Shown in pieces: positions 1 to 12,596 of a stretch of 64,000 nt of DNA (positions are counted from its first letter, which is position 1; every line of letters starts with the position of its first letter). A program made the translations under genes and the position numbers. Under the pieces are notes generated by a model. That model was not told the origin of the DNA, ran no database searches, and saw only the letters and a program-made list of their open reading frames with translations. This stretch comes from Hesseltinella vesiculosa (taxonomy: Eukaryota > Mucoromycota > Mucoromycetes > Mucorales > Cunninghamellaceae), in assembly GCA_002104935.1 (NCBI GenBank), contig MCGT01000004.1, positions 124,001-188,000 on the forward strand, read 5' to 3'.

Positions 1-184
1 GCACGCATCGGTCGCCCAAGAACCAACATCACCTTTACATGATCAAACCCCCATTTTTGCATCCTCACTCCTCCGTCACATATCACTCTTCTCCCTCCTA
101 TCTATTTTAACTTTAGCATCATTAAAGAATTTGTTGCAAGCAGACTCTTGGTAGTGATGTAATGTATTGTGAAGATGCTACAGC

Positions 185-932
185 TCTAACACCTGGGTCC
201 CTGCCGAAAGGGACCAATTTCTTCATGCTTTTAGCTGGTGGATCGGAGAAGTCAAAACGAACGTGATCAAAAATTGGCTGGGTGACCTTTAACAAGGGAC
301 CTGATTTTTTTCACACCATCATTCATGAGCCTAATTTTAAAAAGCCACCGAAAAGTGTATCGGGTAAATCCCAAAGTACAGTCTTCTCGGAACAATCCAA
401 AGGCCCAATATCTAGCTGCCTCCAGAACAATCTGAATCTCCAGTCGTCAGCAGCTTGATCAACGTCGCATTCGGCAAAGCCCCAAAGTGATGAAGAGGCA
501 CCGTCAACAGCTTGATCCATCTTGATCCATGCTACACTTGACGAAGGTGATCCAGCTTGTCCAAGAGAACGTCTACTTTTTTGCTGATCACCAATGACTC
601 TGGGTGCGCCAGTCAGGAATGGAAGAGGCGGTGCGGAGGCTGAATATAACAGTCCACTTCTTCATTTTGAAAAAAAAAAAGAAGACAAACACGGTACAAC
701 ATTCTTGACTAATTGGATCGATGTGAAAGTTTGCACAGGTGTGCAAGCTCATGAATGATGGTGGTGGTGAAAAATCAGGTCCATTGGTAAAGGTCACCAG
801 CCAGCTTTTGACTACTTACGTTTTGACTTTTCTGATTCACCAGCTTAAAAACATGAAAAAAACGAACATTTTCTCGACAGGCAAAAAAACTCCCAGGCGA
901 TCTGATCAAAAAGCCACGGTGCAAAATTGCTC
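185..932. mobile_element. Non-autonomous inverted-repeat element, copy A
   Basis: The two ends are inverted copies of each other. The stretch around 240-330 (core TTGGCTGGGTGACCTTT, then CTGATTTTTTTCAC and CATCATTCATGAGC) recurs reverse-complemented around 740-830. The outer right end (about 890-932, GATCAGATCGCCTGGGAG on the minus strand) matches the ends of the copy at 19.6-20.3 kb. The left end is degraded, so the left border is approximate. The length of about 750 bp is close to that of the other copy. The interior has no convincing ORF and no transposase, so it resembles a MITE or foldback element that would be moved by an enzyme encoded elsewhere. Confidence 0.6.
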
Positions 933-1421
933 CCAAATTTGCCATGCGAGTGCAAAAGCATGAGTAATGACCCTGGTTAACATGGCAGCCCTCTCAACAG
1001 CGGCATACCCTTGAGTTTACTTTGCTAGGCACGTGGAGATGGTTAGAATTTAGTCAGACCGATTCGCCCGCCCCCTCAAATAAAGAATCTGGCAGCCGTC
1101 AAATGATGCGGAAATCCCGTACAGACGACAAGCATTTTTTGAGAAAAAGTTTATTGAATGTACAAGTGTGTGAGTGAGAGAGAGAAAGCGAGAGAAGCAA
1201 ATTAGATATGTATAAAATCAACAAGGAACCCGAGAAAGCCAAGAGAGAGAAGGAGAGAGAAGGAGGTGTGGATCGTAAACTACAACTTTTTTTTTTGGTG
1301 GAGAAAAAAATGCCCATGCTTTTTTTTGAATGTGATTTGCTGCTTTGTCGTCAAGAATCTAGGTGTGCGTGAGAGTCGAGGACTTGGTAAGTGAGAGGAA
1401 GGGGCGTAAAAAAATTGGAAA
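933..1421. other. Spacer with GA-rich low-complexity sequence
   Basis: This lies between element A and the stop codon of RPB7. It contains a GA-rich run (about 1165-1270, GAGAGAGAGAAAG and similar) and A/T runs. The ORFs here are low-complexity and no gene is supported. The part nearest 1421 is probably the RPB7 3' UTR. Confidence 0.5.
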
Positions 1422-2276
1422 TCATGATGAAATCACTCCCAGATAATCTTCTTTGATGGTGCCAATGGCAAACTAAGTAAGGCAAGGTAAGTAACGTACT
1501 TGTCCTTTGGGCCATCACTTACGATTTCCTTGGCATCAATACGAGTCCCCACCAATTTAACACGGACTTGCGTATCCTTTTGAATCACCTACAAGAAGAA
1601 AAAGACGGTCAACGCCATTTCAAAATAACCAGACAAGTGTCAAAACTCACTTGATCGTCCGAGGCAAAGCATGGAAATGAGCTGTTGGGGTCATAACGCA
1701 TATCGGTGGGTAACATCTACAAGAGAAAACAAGCATCAGAGTCAAAGCATCTAGCTGAAATATATATTTCTTTACGTGTGCAGACACAAAGACTTGCAGG
1801 GGACCGACATCAGCAAAGAAGCCCAACTGCAGAGTAGAAAAAAAGAGGTGAACTCGGGTGGTACTGCGAAAAGAATGGCGTCTTTTACCTTGTTCACAGT
1901 ACTGATCACAGCATCCAAGACTTCGCCCTTGTATGGTTTGAAAACGATGGCTTGGTACTTGACGCGAAATTCAGCCAGCCCTGACCCCGGCAGTACTTTG
2001 CCTTTGCTAAAGTTCAATATAGAGATGACGGTAATAATGTAACCATACTGGCCTGTGCAGGAGCCTTCAACATCAGCGTACAATTTGTCTTTGAGCTGTG
2101 ATTGCATGTTGGGCCCAAAATAGGATGGATGCAAAGTGATGGTATGAGTCAAATCTTTCTACTCGTTCGTCAAGGCAAAAAAAAAAAAAAACGGGAGGAG
2201 AGATGATTAATACTGCTCATTGGCCATCTTCTCTCAGCCCACACAGCCCTTCTGTCATTCGTACCAGGAAGAACAT
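1422..2276 (-). CDS. RPB7: RNA polymerase II subunit Rpb7
   Basis: Subunit of the Rpb4/Rpb7 stalk of RNA polymerase II, which acts in the nucleus at initiation and binds nascent RNA. Six short exons were joined by eye to give about 171 residues, the normal family length. The first exon is only 12 nt (ATG at 2276, MFFL); exon 2 then continues KDLTHTITLHPSYFGP. The N-terminal tip domain contains VEGSCTGQYGYI and VKYQAIVFKPYKGEV, both characteristic of Rpb7. The S1/OB half contains LGFFADVGPLQVFVSAH. The protein ends GTIKEDYLGVISS with the stop at 1424-1422, very like yeast Rpb7. Every intron has GT-AG ends. The tiny first exon sets the start codon. Identification is firm; exact exon edges are manual. 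Confidence 0.93.
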
Positions 2277-4031
2277 GATCAGGTAGGGTTAAACGATAAA
2301 GGTATGGGCGTTGATCTGGTGGTCAAGCAAACAACTGGCAAAAATGTTATAACGTAGAAGAGGATGAGGATGGCTAGTGTCTACTGGAGCAGGATGATCT
2401 CGTGTATATCACCTTGTTTCCCTCGGTGCTGTTGGAAAAGCGATGACAAGAAGGAATTATACAAAAAGGAATGGCGTTCTCGTTCTTTTTTCGTTTTCGC
2501 CTACAACAGCATCAAAATAAAAAAAAAGAAGTCAAACGAGCTGCATCATTTAGTTTTATTGTATTTGATCATTTAAACAGGCATATTCATCCCGGATATT
2601 CACTTGTATTTTTTTTTTGTTTTCTTTTTCCTTTAAGAGTTACCCTAAAGAATGACCCAAAGATCGTTGTTTGTTGAAGAATCAAAAACAAGCAAAAAAA
2701 AAAAAAAAAAAAAAAAATAACCCAAAAAAAACATTTTGAGATGATTGGTCGGGAGCCCAATTTAGTTTTTCTTGTGGCAAAAATGTGACATGAAAAAAAC
2801 AGCGCAGCCAGTCAGAAAGACATGCGAGAGTGCTAGACTAAACACACAATGTGGCCAGCTGGAGGAAAGCTCGCCGCCAAGAACTGCCCGCACGCCATTT
2901 TCTTTTGTCAGTGTTGACCATTCTAAAATAAGATGAAAAAGAGGGCAGCGAGCGAAAATTAATAAAAAAAAAATAACAAAAGGGTTTTTGAGTAGTTTTG
3001 GCGGTGGCGAGGAGAGACTGCCATCACTGAACTGCATCGTGTGCACCGACCGTCGAACTAGCAGTTGCCTTAGACCGTACCCAGTTTAATAAGTCGTTTG
3101 TCTATTCATATGTTTTCTTGCCGTTGTTACCTGACCAGAGTATACCTATTGGCTGTAGGTGTATTCTCTTGGCAGGCCTTCACTCGAATGATGGAGAGGA
3201 AACAATGCTGGCGGAGTTTTTTTTAAAAAAATGCTGCGCGTCGAAGCAACCACTATTTTTTTTACTTCTTTGTCTTGTTTTATGCAACTGCTATGGAATG
3301 GGGTATTATATAAGAAGAGGGCAGTTAGAAATAAATGCCAGTAGGTCATAGATGCTGCTATAAAGATAGGAAATCCGAATTTTTAAGCGTTTATAAAAGC
3401 TGTTACTGCACGGGTTCCGTCTCCTGGTTGCTTTGGAATCGAGTGTACATGTTCTAATGTTTGGACCATGGATGGGCTGATTTACCATTTAATCGTAAGT
3501 TTTGATTCTTGAAGTGACAGTGCATATGCTAACTTCTAACCCACTAGAACAAACAAGATGAACAAAGCAATGAAAAACAGGACGGCTGCTCGTGACAAAG
3601 ATGAACAAACGAATATTAGCAAAGCAAGCCGGTGGCGTAGCATGTCAGGCACTATGTAGCTGTTATAGAGACGATCCACGTGCGACGAAAAAGATGTCAT
3701 GCGCCAAAACGTGGAGGATGCCTTCCAACTAGGCATAGGTTCTTTTTCACTGTCGACCCTCGCCACCATCTACCTCGACTTTCACTACCGACCCTTTGTT
3801 GCGTGCATTTTTATCTCGACGAGTGCAACTCACCCCAATAAGGCTGACAAGCTATCTTGAAAATAGGGCCCTGACAAATTCTTTTTTTTGAGATGGAAAG
3901 AGTGCATAGGAAGTTTAGCAGTATATGATTGACGCAGTTTATTGGCTACAAATTTCATTTTTATTTTTTTTCCGTAGCGACTTCCTCTCTTGTTTACCCT
4001 TTTTGTTCCCTCTTTTTCTTCGACCCTTGAT
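2277..4031. other. Intergenic region between RPB7 and the MARCH5-like gene
   Basis: This 1.75 kb stretch separates the divergent RPB7 and MARCH5-like genes. It is rich in A and T runs, including a pure A tract of about 25 nt near 2693-2717. One minus-strand ORF (3536-3769) is listed separately as weak. No other coding sequence, RNA gene or repeat matching elsewhere in the window was seen. Both promoters should lie here. Confidence 0.5.
3536..3769 (-). CDS. Possible small tail-anchored protein (weak)
   Basis: A 77-codon ORF starts MVARVDSEKEPMPSW and ends in a hydrophobic stretch (about residues 48-77, including AAVLFFIALFILFVLVG) that could be a single C-terminal membrane anchor. The N-terminal half has a balanced composition, unlike the poly-A/T-derived ORFs around it. 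No family is recognised and no splice structure or conservation supports it. It may be a chance ORF. Confidence 0.22.
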   Translation of the reverse strand: MVARVDSEKEPMPSWKASSTFWRMTSFSSHVDRLYNSYIVPDMLRHRLALLIFVCSSLSRAAVLFFIALFILFVLVG

Positions 4032-5670
4032 ATGGCTCATTTTCGCTGCCCCACGACTTCCCAGCTGGTCGACAATCCTAGATATTCGTACGCCAATGAA
4101 GATACACTCAACTATATCGAAGAAGTATCGTCGGATGACGAGCAAGCGTCGTCATCTTCGTCGTCCACGATCCTTGCACCTCGTACCCGCTCTAGCCTGA
4201 GAAAACCAGCTTCCACCAATAACGCTGGCTCCCCCTTGATATCCTCTTCCCCTATTACACAGCAACATTCCAGTCAGCACTTGTCGTTCCATCCTCAAAG
4301 CCTCGGAGTGGCATCCAACCAGCCAATCTTTGACCAGGACGAGCCAAGACGCTGTTGGATCTGTTTTGGTGAAGATACCGACTCTATTGGCAAATGGGTC
4401 AAGCCATGCCCCTGCTCTCTGATCGCTCATGAAAAATGTCTGTTGGATTGGATCACTGAAAATCAAAAAACGTCACCAACAAAGTCTGTAAGGAACCTGT
4501 ACTCTCAATTTTTTTTCTGCAGTCATGTGTGAAACCTTTTTCGACGCTGACCACACTTTATTTTTATTTTTTTTAGGTACAGTGCCCTCAATGTGCATCC
4601 ACGTATCAGTTGGTTGACTATACTAGCTGGTCTCTGGCGTTAATGGGTGTGGTGGATGAGGTTGTGCATACGGTATCCCCTTACCTGTCAGCCTTGGGGT
4701 TTGGCCTATCATTACTTGTGGTATCGACGACGTATGGGGTGTCGTCCGTGCTGATGTTGTTTGGTGTCCGTGAAGGCGAACGCATATTAGGATCGCCATC
4801 GCTCTGGACTTGGCGCATGTGGCTGGGACTACCAGCAGTTCCGTTTGCCTTGTTGTCGACACAGACTCGCTGGGCTGACTCCACGCTGCCTTTTGCCACG
4901 ATCTTGATGCTGCGCGCCTCGACCTTTGGTCCCTTGATGCCCCAGTCCAACGGCCTGGGCTCGTCCTTCTCCACATACGCCTTGCCCCATTTGCAAATCT
5001 CCTGGCCACCGTCTCCTTTGGCCACCCTGGGCCTGCTGCCCTGGGTTCGCCTTGTGTACAACAACATGTATTATGCCGTCCAAACCATGATGTCGCGCCA
5101 TCTGAAGCTCAAGCTGACGCCTCCCCGCCCACGACGACGACGAAGCAGCGCCTCGTTCCTGACCAATCCCACCGGTCACGGCCCCTCTCAAGATACCTCG
5201 GCTGCCGACCAATCACAAGAACGCAACCCCGAAGTCGATATTCTGCTCGGTCGCGGCCGCCCCCCCTCATTCAGCGCCATCTTCACCGGCACGCTACTCT
5301 GGCCCATGATTGGCAATCTCACTGGAAGGTAAAGATTTTTAGTTTTATGAAAAAAAGAAGACTGCGCCTGACTTGCTTTCACCTTTTGTAGCTGTCTGTC
5401 CCAGTTTAAATGGATCCGAGACCATTTCCCTGAACCGTTTCATCGCAACGTGCTCGGTGGCTGTCTATTTGTGGTGGTCAGGGTAAAATTTGGTTTACTC
5501 CTGGAGGATTTGCCTGGACTTGACTCACCCATTTTAAAATCCATGTATAGGATATTGGCGGCTTGATTTATCGTTACCAAAAAATTCGCCAGTACCGCTC
5601 TCGCCGCATCTGCAATTATTCGGAAATAGCCGCAGCCCCATCGAAAGACTCAAGGAGACCCCGCTCTTAA
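4032..5670 (+). CDS. MARCH5-like membrane RING-CH E3 ubiquitin ligase
   Basis: Predicted E3 ubiquitin ligase of the RINGv (RING-CH) family, closest in layout to animal MARCHF5, an outer mitochondrial membrane enzyme. Four exons (4032-4487, 4577-5328, 5392-5482, 5551-5670) join in frame to 472 residues. A Ser-rich N-terminal tail of about 110 residues precedes the RINGv domain: RRCWICFGED, WVKPCPC, AHEKCLLDWI, then VQCPQCASTYQL across the first intron. Hydrophobic segments follow (such as LSALGFGLSLLVVSTTYGVS), then a basic/Pro-rich loop. The C-terminal block LLWPMIGNLTGS and RNVLGGCLFVVV resembles the last membrane segments of MARCH5. The ATG at 4032 was preferred to an in-frame ATG at 3990 because it begins the conserved-looking MAHFRCP stretch. 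Mitochondrial location is inferred from family resemblance only. Confidence 0.85.
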
Positions 5671-5829
5671 TTTCGCGTCGCACAAGCATACTGTATACCA
5701 CCCACCTTTTGAAGATAAGCAACTTCTCTCGCTGTGAAATAAACAATGCCCTTTGGAAGGTTTATTGACATGGATGATGCATGTAAGCTACGGAAAGAAT
5801 ATAAAAAACAGAGGGGAATGGGATCTGAT

Positions 5830-8113
5830 TCAATAGAGAACATAGCAATGTTGAGGACCGGTGTGACCTGAAGGTGTCGTCATGGGTTCTGAATCGTCGT
5901 ATATGGGCCAATGTTGGAAAAGTGCATAGTGATCCTGTTCGTGCTGCAGCATGGCTTGTTGTGCTGTGGCGGAGAATGTAAAGTACGCCGAGGCGGCAGG
6001 AGCTGGGGATGGGATGAGCTGGCTACTGCTGCTGGACGACGTGCTGGCAAGCATTGACGGCCCACTCAGCGAGGTTGATTCGCTGGTGAGCGGGGACCAA
6101 GGCCGACAGAGATACGAGGCAGGCGGCAAAGCAGCCATGGCTGACGGTTTTTGCGACCGTGCGGTGGCGAGGGCCTGGGCTTGAAGTGCGGCACCAGGTC
6201 GGGACAAGGTGCCTGTGGTCACAGCCAAGTCCTCAATGTGAGCCAGGCAGTGGTCTTCTTCATTTTCCTGCTGATCCTTCTTGTACCAAGCCATGGTGGT
6301 GGGGTCAAACTGCATATCGCCAGCACACAGAATCGACAGCGATTTCCTTTGTGGTGTCATGTTTTTGATCAGGGCCGGCCGCTTCTTGCAGGTACCGGTG
6401 GGACGAGTTGGGAACTGGTACAGGACGTCGTCGTTGCCAATCCATTTTTGCTGCTTTTCGTCATACGTCATGTCATTGATAACTAACAAAAAAAAAAAAA
6501 GAGCGAACTGAGTCTGGGCTCTCGGCCATGCTCAGCAAGGCTTACCATTGTTCACTTGCTGGTCACCCGGATGAATAAGCGCTTTTTTCTATAATTTGAA
6601 AAAATGAAACGAGTGAGATTTGCAGTAGAGCCTCCTGTTTTTGTCATGCACATACCATATTCTCACGCCAGGGTTTGTGCTTGGCATTTGGCGTGGGTCT
6701 TGCAGGAGGAAGTGGAGGCCGCTTTGACCAGAGAGCTAGGTCGTCCAGGTGATCGATCTCGGTGCCATCACCATAACACTTGCCACGAGCACGGGGTTGG
6801 GGCATGGGCGGTTTGGGCCGAGACAAATGACGCAGCTGGTGCGGCTGATAGGTAGCTGAGGAAGGAGGTTGAGATCGCAGGCGTTGCTGTTGGTAGCAGT
6901 GGGAAGTGGGTTGCTTTTTCGTTGTGGAAGCAAAAACCATACGGACAGGGGGCCCAATAGCGGAAGGTTTACGAGACTGGGGTGCCATTTTCTGAGAAGA
7001 GGCATAGGTGGGTGCTGTCAATCTTGACAGCAGGGCCTGCTTTTTCGACGTGGGCTTGGGTGTGGTCGAAGCGGCTGTTTTCGATTTGCTGCTGGTCGTC
7101 GGCTCGGGTGTAGAGAAAGCTGGTGGCAAGGGAGGTCCAGCAGCCGAGCGCATGGTTGGGATCTTTGTGGGTCGAGATAGATGGCGTAAGGTGGAGGATG
7201 TTGAGGGCATCGGTGGCTTTCGGGCAAGCCTTGCGCTTGAAGAGGGAAGAGGAGGGGTAATACGCTGCGCGGGCTTGGTATCGGAGGATGGCGCGGATAG
7301 GTCCAAGCCAAAGAGGTCATCCATGTCTTGCTCGGTTTCGACATATTTTGCTAGGTGACCGAGCTCTTTCTTTTCGTTAGGGGTCAAGAACTGGATGGGT
7401 AGCCCATATGAGCCGAGCATCTGACGACGATCTGGCAAGAGTGAGGATGAAGTGCTGCATCGAGGCATAGTGGAGCGCGGCTTTTGGAACACATGGGTAT
7501 CAGGTACGTCAAGTCCAAGCATCATAGATTCGTCGTCGTCTTCTTCCAGGTCTTTGAAACGAACGGATTTTTTCTTATGAAGCGCAGGCTTGTCAGAAGG
7601 TGGAGCAGATGCGAGGACGGGTGATGTAAATGGGCTCCATAAGCTGCCGTTGAGCCCCTGAGACATGGTGCCTTCTTCTTTGTCTGGGGAGGCTACCGCT
7701 TGCAGAAATGGGTCGTCCAAATCCACCTGCTGTCGCTCCGGCCGAGTCTTCAAGCACAGTGGAGGAGGATGGTGATTGTCGATGCCAAGATCCACGGCCC
7801 AGTCGCCTTGGTCTTGATGATAGGAATGTCGGCCAAGGCGCATGACGGACCCTCGGCCTTGCTGTTGTAGCGATGGTTGCAATGGGAGTGGAGGGGTGGA
7901 TAGTTGGATATCGATATCTTCAATGTCGGAAAAATAGGTATCCAGGTCATCAGCAGACTGCTGGCTGCTGTCCAGAACGCTATCATTGTCATTCGGGGCC
8001 ATCAAAGGTCGCTGGTGCTTGTCAAAAGAGTGAGCTTGGTAAATGCCACGGGATGAATGATACACAAACGACGTGTCGTCGATGGCCAGGCCATCCCATG
8101 TCAAGTCATCCAT
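5830..8113 (-). CDS. Byr4/Bfa1-like subunit of a two-component GAP
   Basis: Likely homologue of fission yeast Byr4 and budding yeast Bfa1, which act with Cdc16/Bub2 at the spindle pole body to inhibit the Spg1/Tem1 GTPase of the septation or mitotic-exit pathway. Exons 8113-6656, 6588-6546 and 6482-5830 join in frame to 717 residues. Supporting motifs are the N-terminal MDDLTWDGLAID, acidic VRFKDLEEDDDE, the diagnostic KCYGDGTEIDHLDDLALW near residue 460, and the C-terminal KWIGNDDVL and MQFDPTTMAWYKK typical of this family. The middle is low-complexity Ser/Pro/Lys-rich. The start at 8113 was chosen because sequence upstream is hydrophobic poly-Phe derived from a T tract. The 3' end lies 159 bp from the end of the MARCH5-like gene (convergent). 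Confidence 0.8.
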
Positions 8114-8330
8114 TGGTTCCTGCGGACGTAAAGAGGTCAAAAGTTGTGAAGCAACGCAAGCAAAAAAAAAAAAACAAAAAGGGAAAATTAACAAAGCGAA
8201 AGAGAGTCGAACAAAGAAAATGGGTCCGTCCAAAAAAGGGGGTCGCTTTTGTGTTACCAGCGATCAGCATGAACAATGAATCCCTATCGCAAATGCAGAA
8301 GTAAAAAACAATGTTTATTGTAGATGATAC

Positions 8331-11300
8331 TTAATCAATCAACTTTGCAAAGGTCATTGTATTCTTGGAAAAGTAATCTGCAATCACCGAGAAACCATTC
8401 TCGTCATTGTCCAGCTATTTTTTTTTTAAAAAAACAACCAAAAAAGGTGAGTCGTTCGATGTGGACAGTTTTGTGGTTCATTGTACCTGATCAAAGAAGA
8501 GGTCATGGCGCTCCGCGTTGGCTTCTTGTCCACGACGAATGTCAGCAATCATACGATGTTCAATGGAGCACTGAGGGCATTCATTGTCGTTCTCGCCGAG
8601 GCATCTGTGACGAAAAAGCGTGAGAGTCCATTCATTACCGATGGGGTAATTTCAACCTGTGTACCTTTGATGGAATGAGTGTCGACAAAGAAAATGCACG
8701 GTTGGAAGGTCCAACATGGCACCACATCCCGAGCATTTTTGAACTTGGAAGATCTTAGCACTAGGTAAAAAAAGTCAAGAGCATGCTCACTTTGCATGGT
8801 AAAAGTAAATTACGTTGTCTGTAAATCTTCAATTTCCTTGCGCCGTTTTTCGGTTTCTTCCCGGTAGCTTTGAATCAAGGCTTGATTCTATATACCAAAA
8901 CGGAGCATGAGTCAAGAGGAAAGGAGAAGAAACAAGCAGAGGAATGACCGGTTTACCTGATCCAATTCTTTTCGTTCTTCATCGATCTTACGGCCAATAT
9001 AATCCTTGAAAAGGCCGATGGTGGCCACATTGCTTCTTGACAGAGCTTGGACGACTTGGATCGGGGGTAGCAAGTCTTGTTCGTCAATATGGCGCAGCAC
9101 TGATAACAGCTCGGTTGTAGACTTGGCTAGGATTTCGGGCGTCGACGAAAAGTAGGTTAGCACGAGAGGGTAGATCGAGGAATCTTTGGGGCTACCAGGA
9201 CAAAAGAAATGAATAAATGAGACAAGGTCAGCAGCATGATGATATCTTTAAAAAAAAAAGCCGGAGCGTAGCTTACCCATATTTGCGCACAGCTTCAATG
9301 ACGCGATCAGTTTCTTGCTTTTCCATCCAGAAGCGTACAATGTCGGCGTACATGGCTGTTTTTTCGTGCAAGTACACGATGCCTTCGTCGAATTTTTTCA
9401 ATTGGCAGAGCATCAGGGCCTGGTTGGTATCATAGGCGACCTGGTCGTCCTTCAGGAGCGCGAGAGCCTTGGTTTTAACCTCCTTGGACCGTTGCCATCG
9501 CTGGTTGGACGGGTCGGTGGTGCCAGGCATGGGTTGCTGCTCATCCATCAGATACAGTTCCAGAAGAGTGTTCCAGATCGCTTTGCGCTCCTCTTCCTCT
9601 TGCCTTGAGAGCGCCGGTTGGGCCATGCTGTTCTCCAGCAGGGGTAGAGCAGGGGAGGGCGAGGCGATGGAGCCGTTGGTGGAGGGGGGTGCAAGAGTTG
9701 GGGTGGATCGTTTCCACCGCCACTCCAAGATTTGTTCTAAGAATCGGACGAGGTAATCGGGGTGGTCGACAAAGGAGGGCATGAATGTGCGGACGGATGG
9801 AGGTCGGTAGGCGGGAGTGTCGGATTTCGTGACTGGAGCGTCGCTTTTCCCAGCGAGAGGGAGTTGGCCTGAACATAAATCGACTAGCAGCTGCGTTGTT
9901 TCGTCAGGCAGATGGCCAAGTAATGTCTTGTTGTACTTTTGTAAATGCTTGTCGGCCTAATTGCAGGAAAGAAGCGGATTATATTTGTTAGGGGATCATG
10001 CTGTCGGCGTAGTTTCTTTTACCTCGGCAGGGCCGCATTTGCGGAGGTACTGGATGGCCGTTTCATAGTCACGCATGTCTTCAATAGCAATGTCCAGGTA
10101 TCTACGCAATGGTTGTCGGCATCAAGAGAGGGTTCTTCTTCTTTTTATTTTTTTTTTTTTTTTTTGCTCTTTGGCTTACAAATCGTGTTCTTGGAATTTT
10201 TCAGCAAGGTAGATGGCATGTTCATAGTAGCCAGCTTGGCGGCATACGTTAATGGCTGTTTCCAGGTCAAAGTTTAGATCCTCATCCGTCTATCCGCACG
10301 GAAAAAAAGGGATTAAAAAATAAGATGGACAGATCTGACTTTACCTTGATGAATTGGTCCAAGCGAGAGACGTCTTTCAGTTTGGTATAGCAGTTAAGCA
10401 GGAGAGTGGTATGATCGGCATTGGCTAAGCCCTTGGCATGTAGCTCTTGCAGGTAGCTGGTGAGATTGTAAATTCGCTGGGCATCCAGGTACTGCCATAA
10501 AAAACGCCTGTTAATTTCATGATCCACTGCCTATCTTCTTTCCAGGCTCACCTTGCGAATGACATAGGATGGCTCCATCTGACCAATGGTACGGATATAC
10601 TGGTCCATTGCACCATCGTAGTTGGCACGCCTAACCGGTAGGTGATGATACAGTGAAAGGGAATGATGAGCCAGGACGATGCGAGAGAAAGGACTTACGA
10701 ATACAGATGGTCGCCGTATTTTTTAAAGATGTCGGCAATGCTGGCCGCGTCATATTTCTGCATATGAGCCAGGTTGATAGCAAGCATGTACAGGTTCAAC
10801 TTGAACAGGATTTCTAGCTTGGTAGGGGTGTCCTTTTCCTCCAATCGATAGAGCTAGAGGTACAACAAGAAAACCAGTGAGCCGATGAGGCCAGCTATGC
10901 GTCTCCCTCATTACCTTGCTGTCGTGGCCAACGATCCAGATGGCATTCCATTCACAAAAGACACCTCGGATGCCCCCGGAAAAGGTGCCCGAATAAGCAA
11001 CGAACTTGTTGATGGTGTCAAAGACCGTGATTTTGGACAGGTCGTTGGAGCGAGCTGGGGCATTGGTGGGCGGTGAGACAATGATGAGGTAGTTGGACTT
11101 GAACCAGAGAAGATACGATTTGGGCGAATCATATGCCAAGCAAGGGCCGCGGCCAGTGGGGTCGTAAAAATAAATTGCTTCGTCGCGTCCCACAACCATT
11201 TCCTGCGTGTCATTCATGATAGCACAGCCTAGACCACAACCTTGTTCGTCCAACGTGACCTACAGAGAACCAAAAAAAAAAAGTGAGTGTATAGTTGATT

Positions 11301-12162
11301 GAATGTCAAATGATGTACGATGGAAAGTTTGCTGGCAGAGGTGTTATAGGAGAGCACGTTGGTGGTGGTGGTGATGAAGAGGATGGTAGATTTGGATTGC
11401 TCACGAAACAGGAGACCGGTGATGGGCTCTTGACCCTCGTAAATGATTTTCTTGACGACCTTGTCTTTGAGCAAATCCAGCCGGTAGAGCAGGACAGTGC
11501 CGTTACCCAGGCCAATGGCCAGGAGTGACATATTTTCGACAATAGCCATGGTGGTGACCGGGAATGGATGTTCGTTTGGCGGGATCTTGATGGTGCGAGT
11601 GCAGTTGGGCAGCCATGGCTCTTGAGCTGTCGCTTTTCGGCCGGGTGCATCCAAATCCCACAGCTTGATGACGGTGGTATGCTGAGCATCGTCTTCCTCC
11701 TACAATGTCAAGGTGAGTGCTTGGGTAGAGGGTCCTCGTTTTCTCATGTCATTAGACTTACACCAATGGTGATAAGGATGTTTTTCTGTTTCAGCTGTTT
11801 CATGTGGGTGATGCGACCTCCTGGATACGCAGTAAAGGACTGGGTCTGGAAGTTTCTATCGACAAGATGAACATGGCCTGTGGAATGTGTTGGTGATGGA
11901 GTTAAAGATAACACGGGTTAGCAAATTATTGTGACGTGTAGAAGAAAAGTGTAAAAAAAAAAGGATATCAGACAAGATGGCATGACCACGGCCGGAAGTA
12001 ATGACTTGAATGTCTTGTTTCTAAGCAAAATAAAAGAGATGGGCCTCAAAGAAGAAGAAGAGAGGAGTTTTATACCTTGAAGATGTCTGTGGATACATCT
12101 TCCGAGTCATTGACTTGTTGCTTGTCAAAAAAATTAAACTGTCGCCATTGAGCAATGGACAT
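8331..12162 (-). CDS. VPS11: Vacuolar sorting protein Vps11 (Pep5)
   Basis: Core subunit of the HOPS and CORVET tethering complexes at the vacuole and endosome. The gene runs from ATG at 12162 (MSIAQWRQFNFFDKQ) through many short introns to TAA at 8331. The N-terminal part is a beta-propeller with blades such as LLAIGLGNGTVLLYRLD and GCAIMNDTQEMVVGRDEAI. An alpha-solenoid follows, with the clathrin-type repeat stretch around HGDHLYSYYDGAM...MEPSYVIRK and MPSFVDHPDYLVRFLEQIL. The C-terminal RING-H2 is visible as KCSGCGAMLDLPTVHFLC, RHSFHQRCL and ECPQCS, followed by IADYFSKNTMTFAKLID. Size (roughly 1,000 residues) and order match the family. It shares the 434 bp gap at 12163-12596 with the divergent COX5 gene. 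Confidence 0.93.
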
Positions 12163-12475
12163 TTTTTTACGTGTATGAAAAGAGGAGAGAGGAACGGCGT
12201 GTTTCCCTCCGCAATTGAACTCAAATGTCCCAATTTGGTAATGAGGTCATGTTCGACAAGCCACCATCCAGTCCCTTGAGCTTTGCACCTTTGCTCAGGC
12301 TTTATTTTTCTTTTTTACATTGTATGATGACTCTCTCAATAGAGTCTTTTTAAACTTTTTGCTTTGGAGGTCAAGCAACAGTTTGGTGGTGATGAACCGT
12401 CAGTATTGTTCAATCAAAAAGAAAAGGAAGCCATCACACAAAAAAAAAAAAAACGCCTGGGGACCCCCGCTGACA

Positions 12476-12483
12476 ACCAATCA
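12476..12483 (+). promoter_or_regulatory. CCAAT box (HAP/CBF-type) upstream of COX5
   Basis: ACCAATCA lies about 115 bp before the COX5 start codon and matches the CCAAT-binding (HAP) complex site. That complex activates respiratory genes in fungi, including cytochrome oxidase subunits, so the position and target fit. This is a motif match only. Confidence 0.45.
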
Positions 12484-12596
12484 GGTCAAACAATTTGGCG
12501 CGGGTGGTTTTTCCATGTCACTGCTTGTTTTTTTCCTATTGTTTTTTTTTCTTCTTTTCCCTTTCAGCTTTTTTTTTTAATTATATACAAGACATC

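Noticed and set aside
7008..7358. Plus-strand ORF of 116 codons
   Set aside because: Opposite the low-complexity middle of the Byr4-like gene; Gly/Val-rich translation without motifs.
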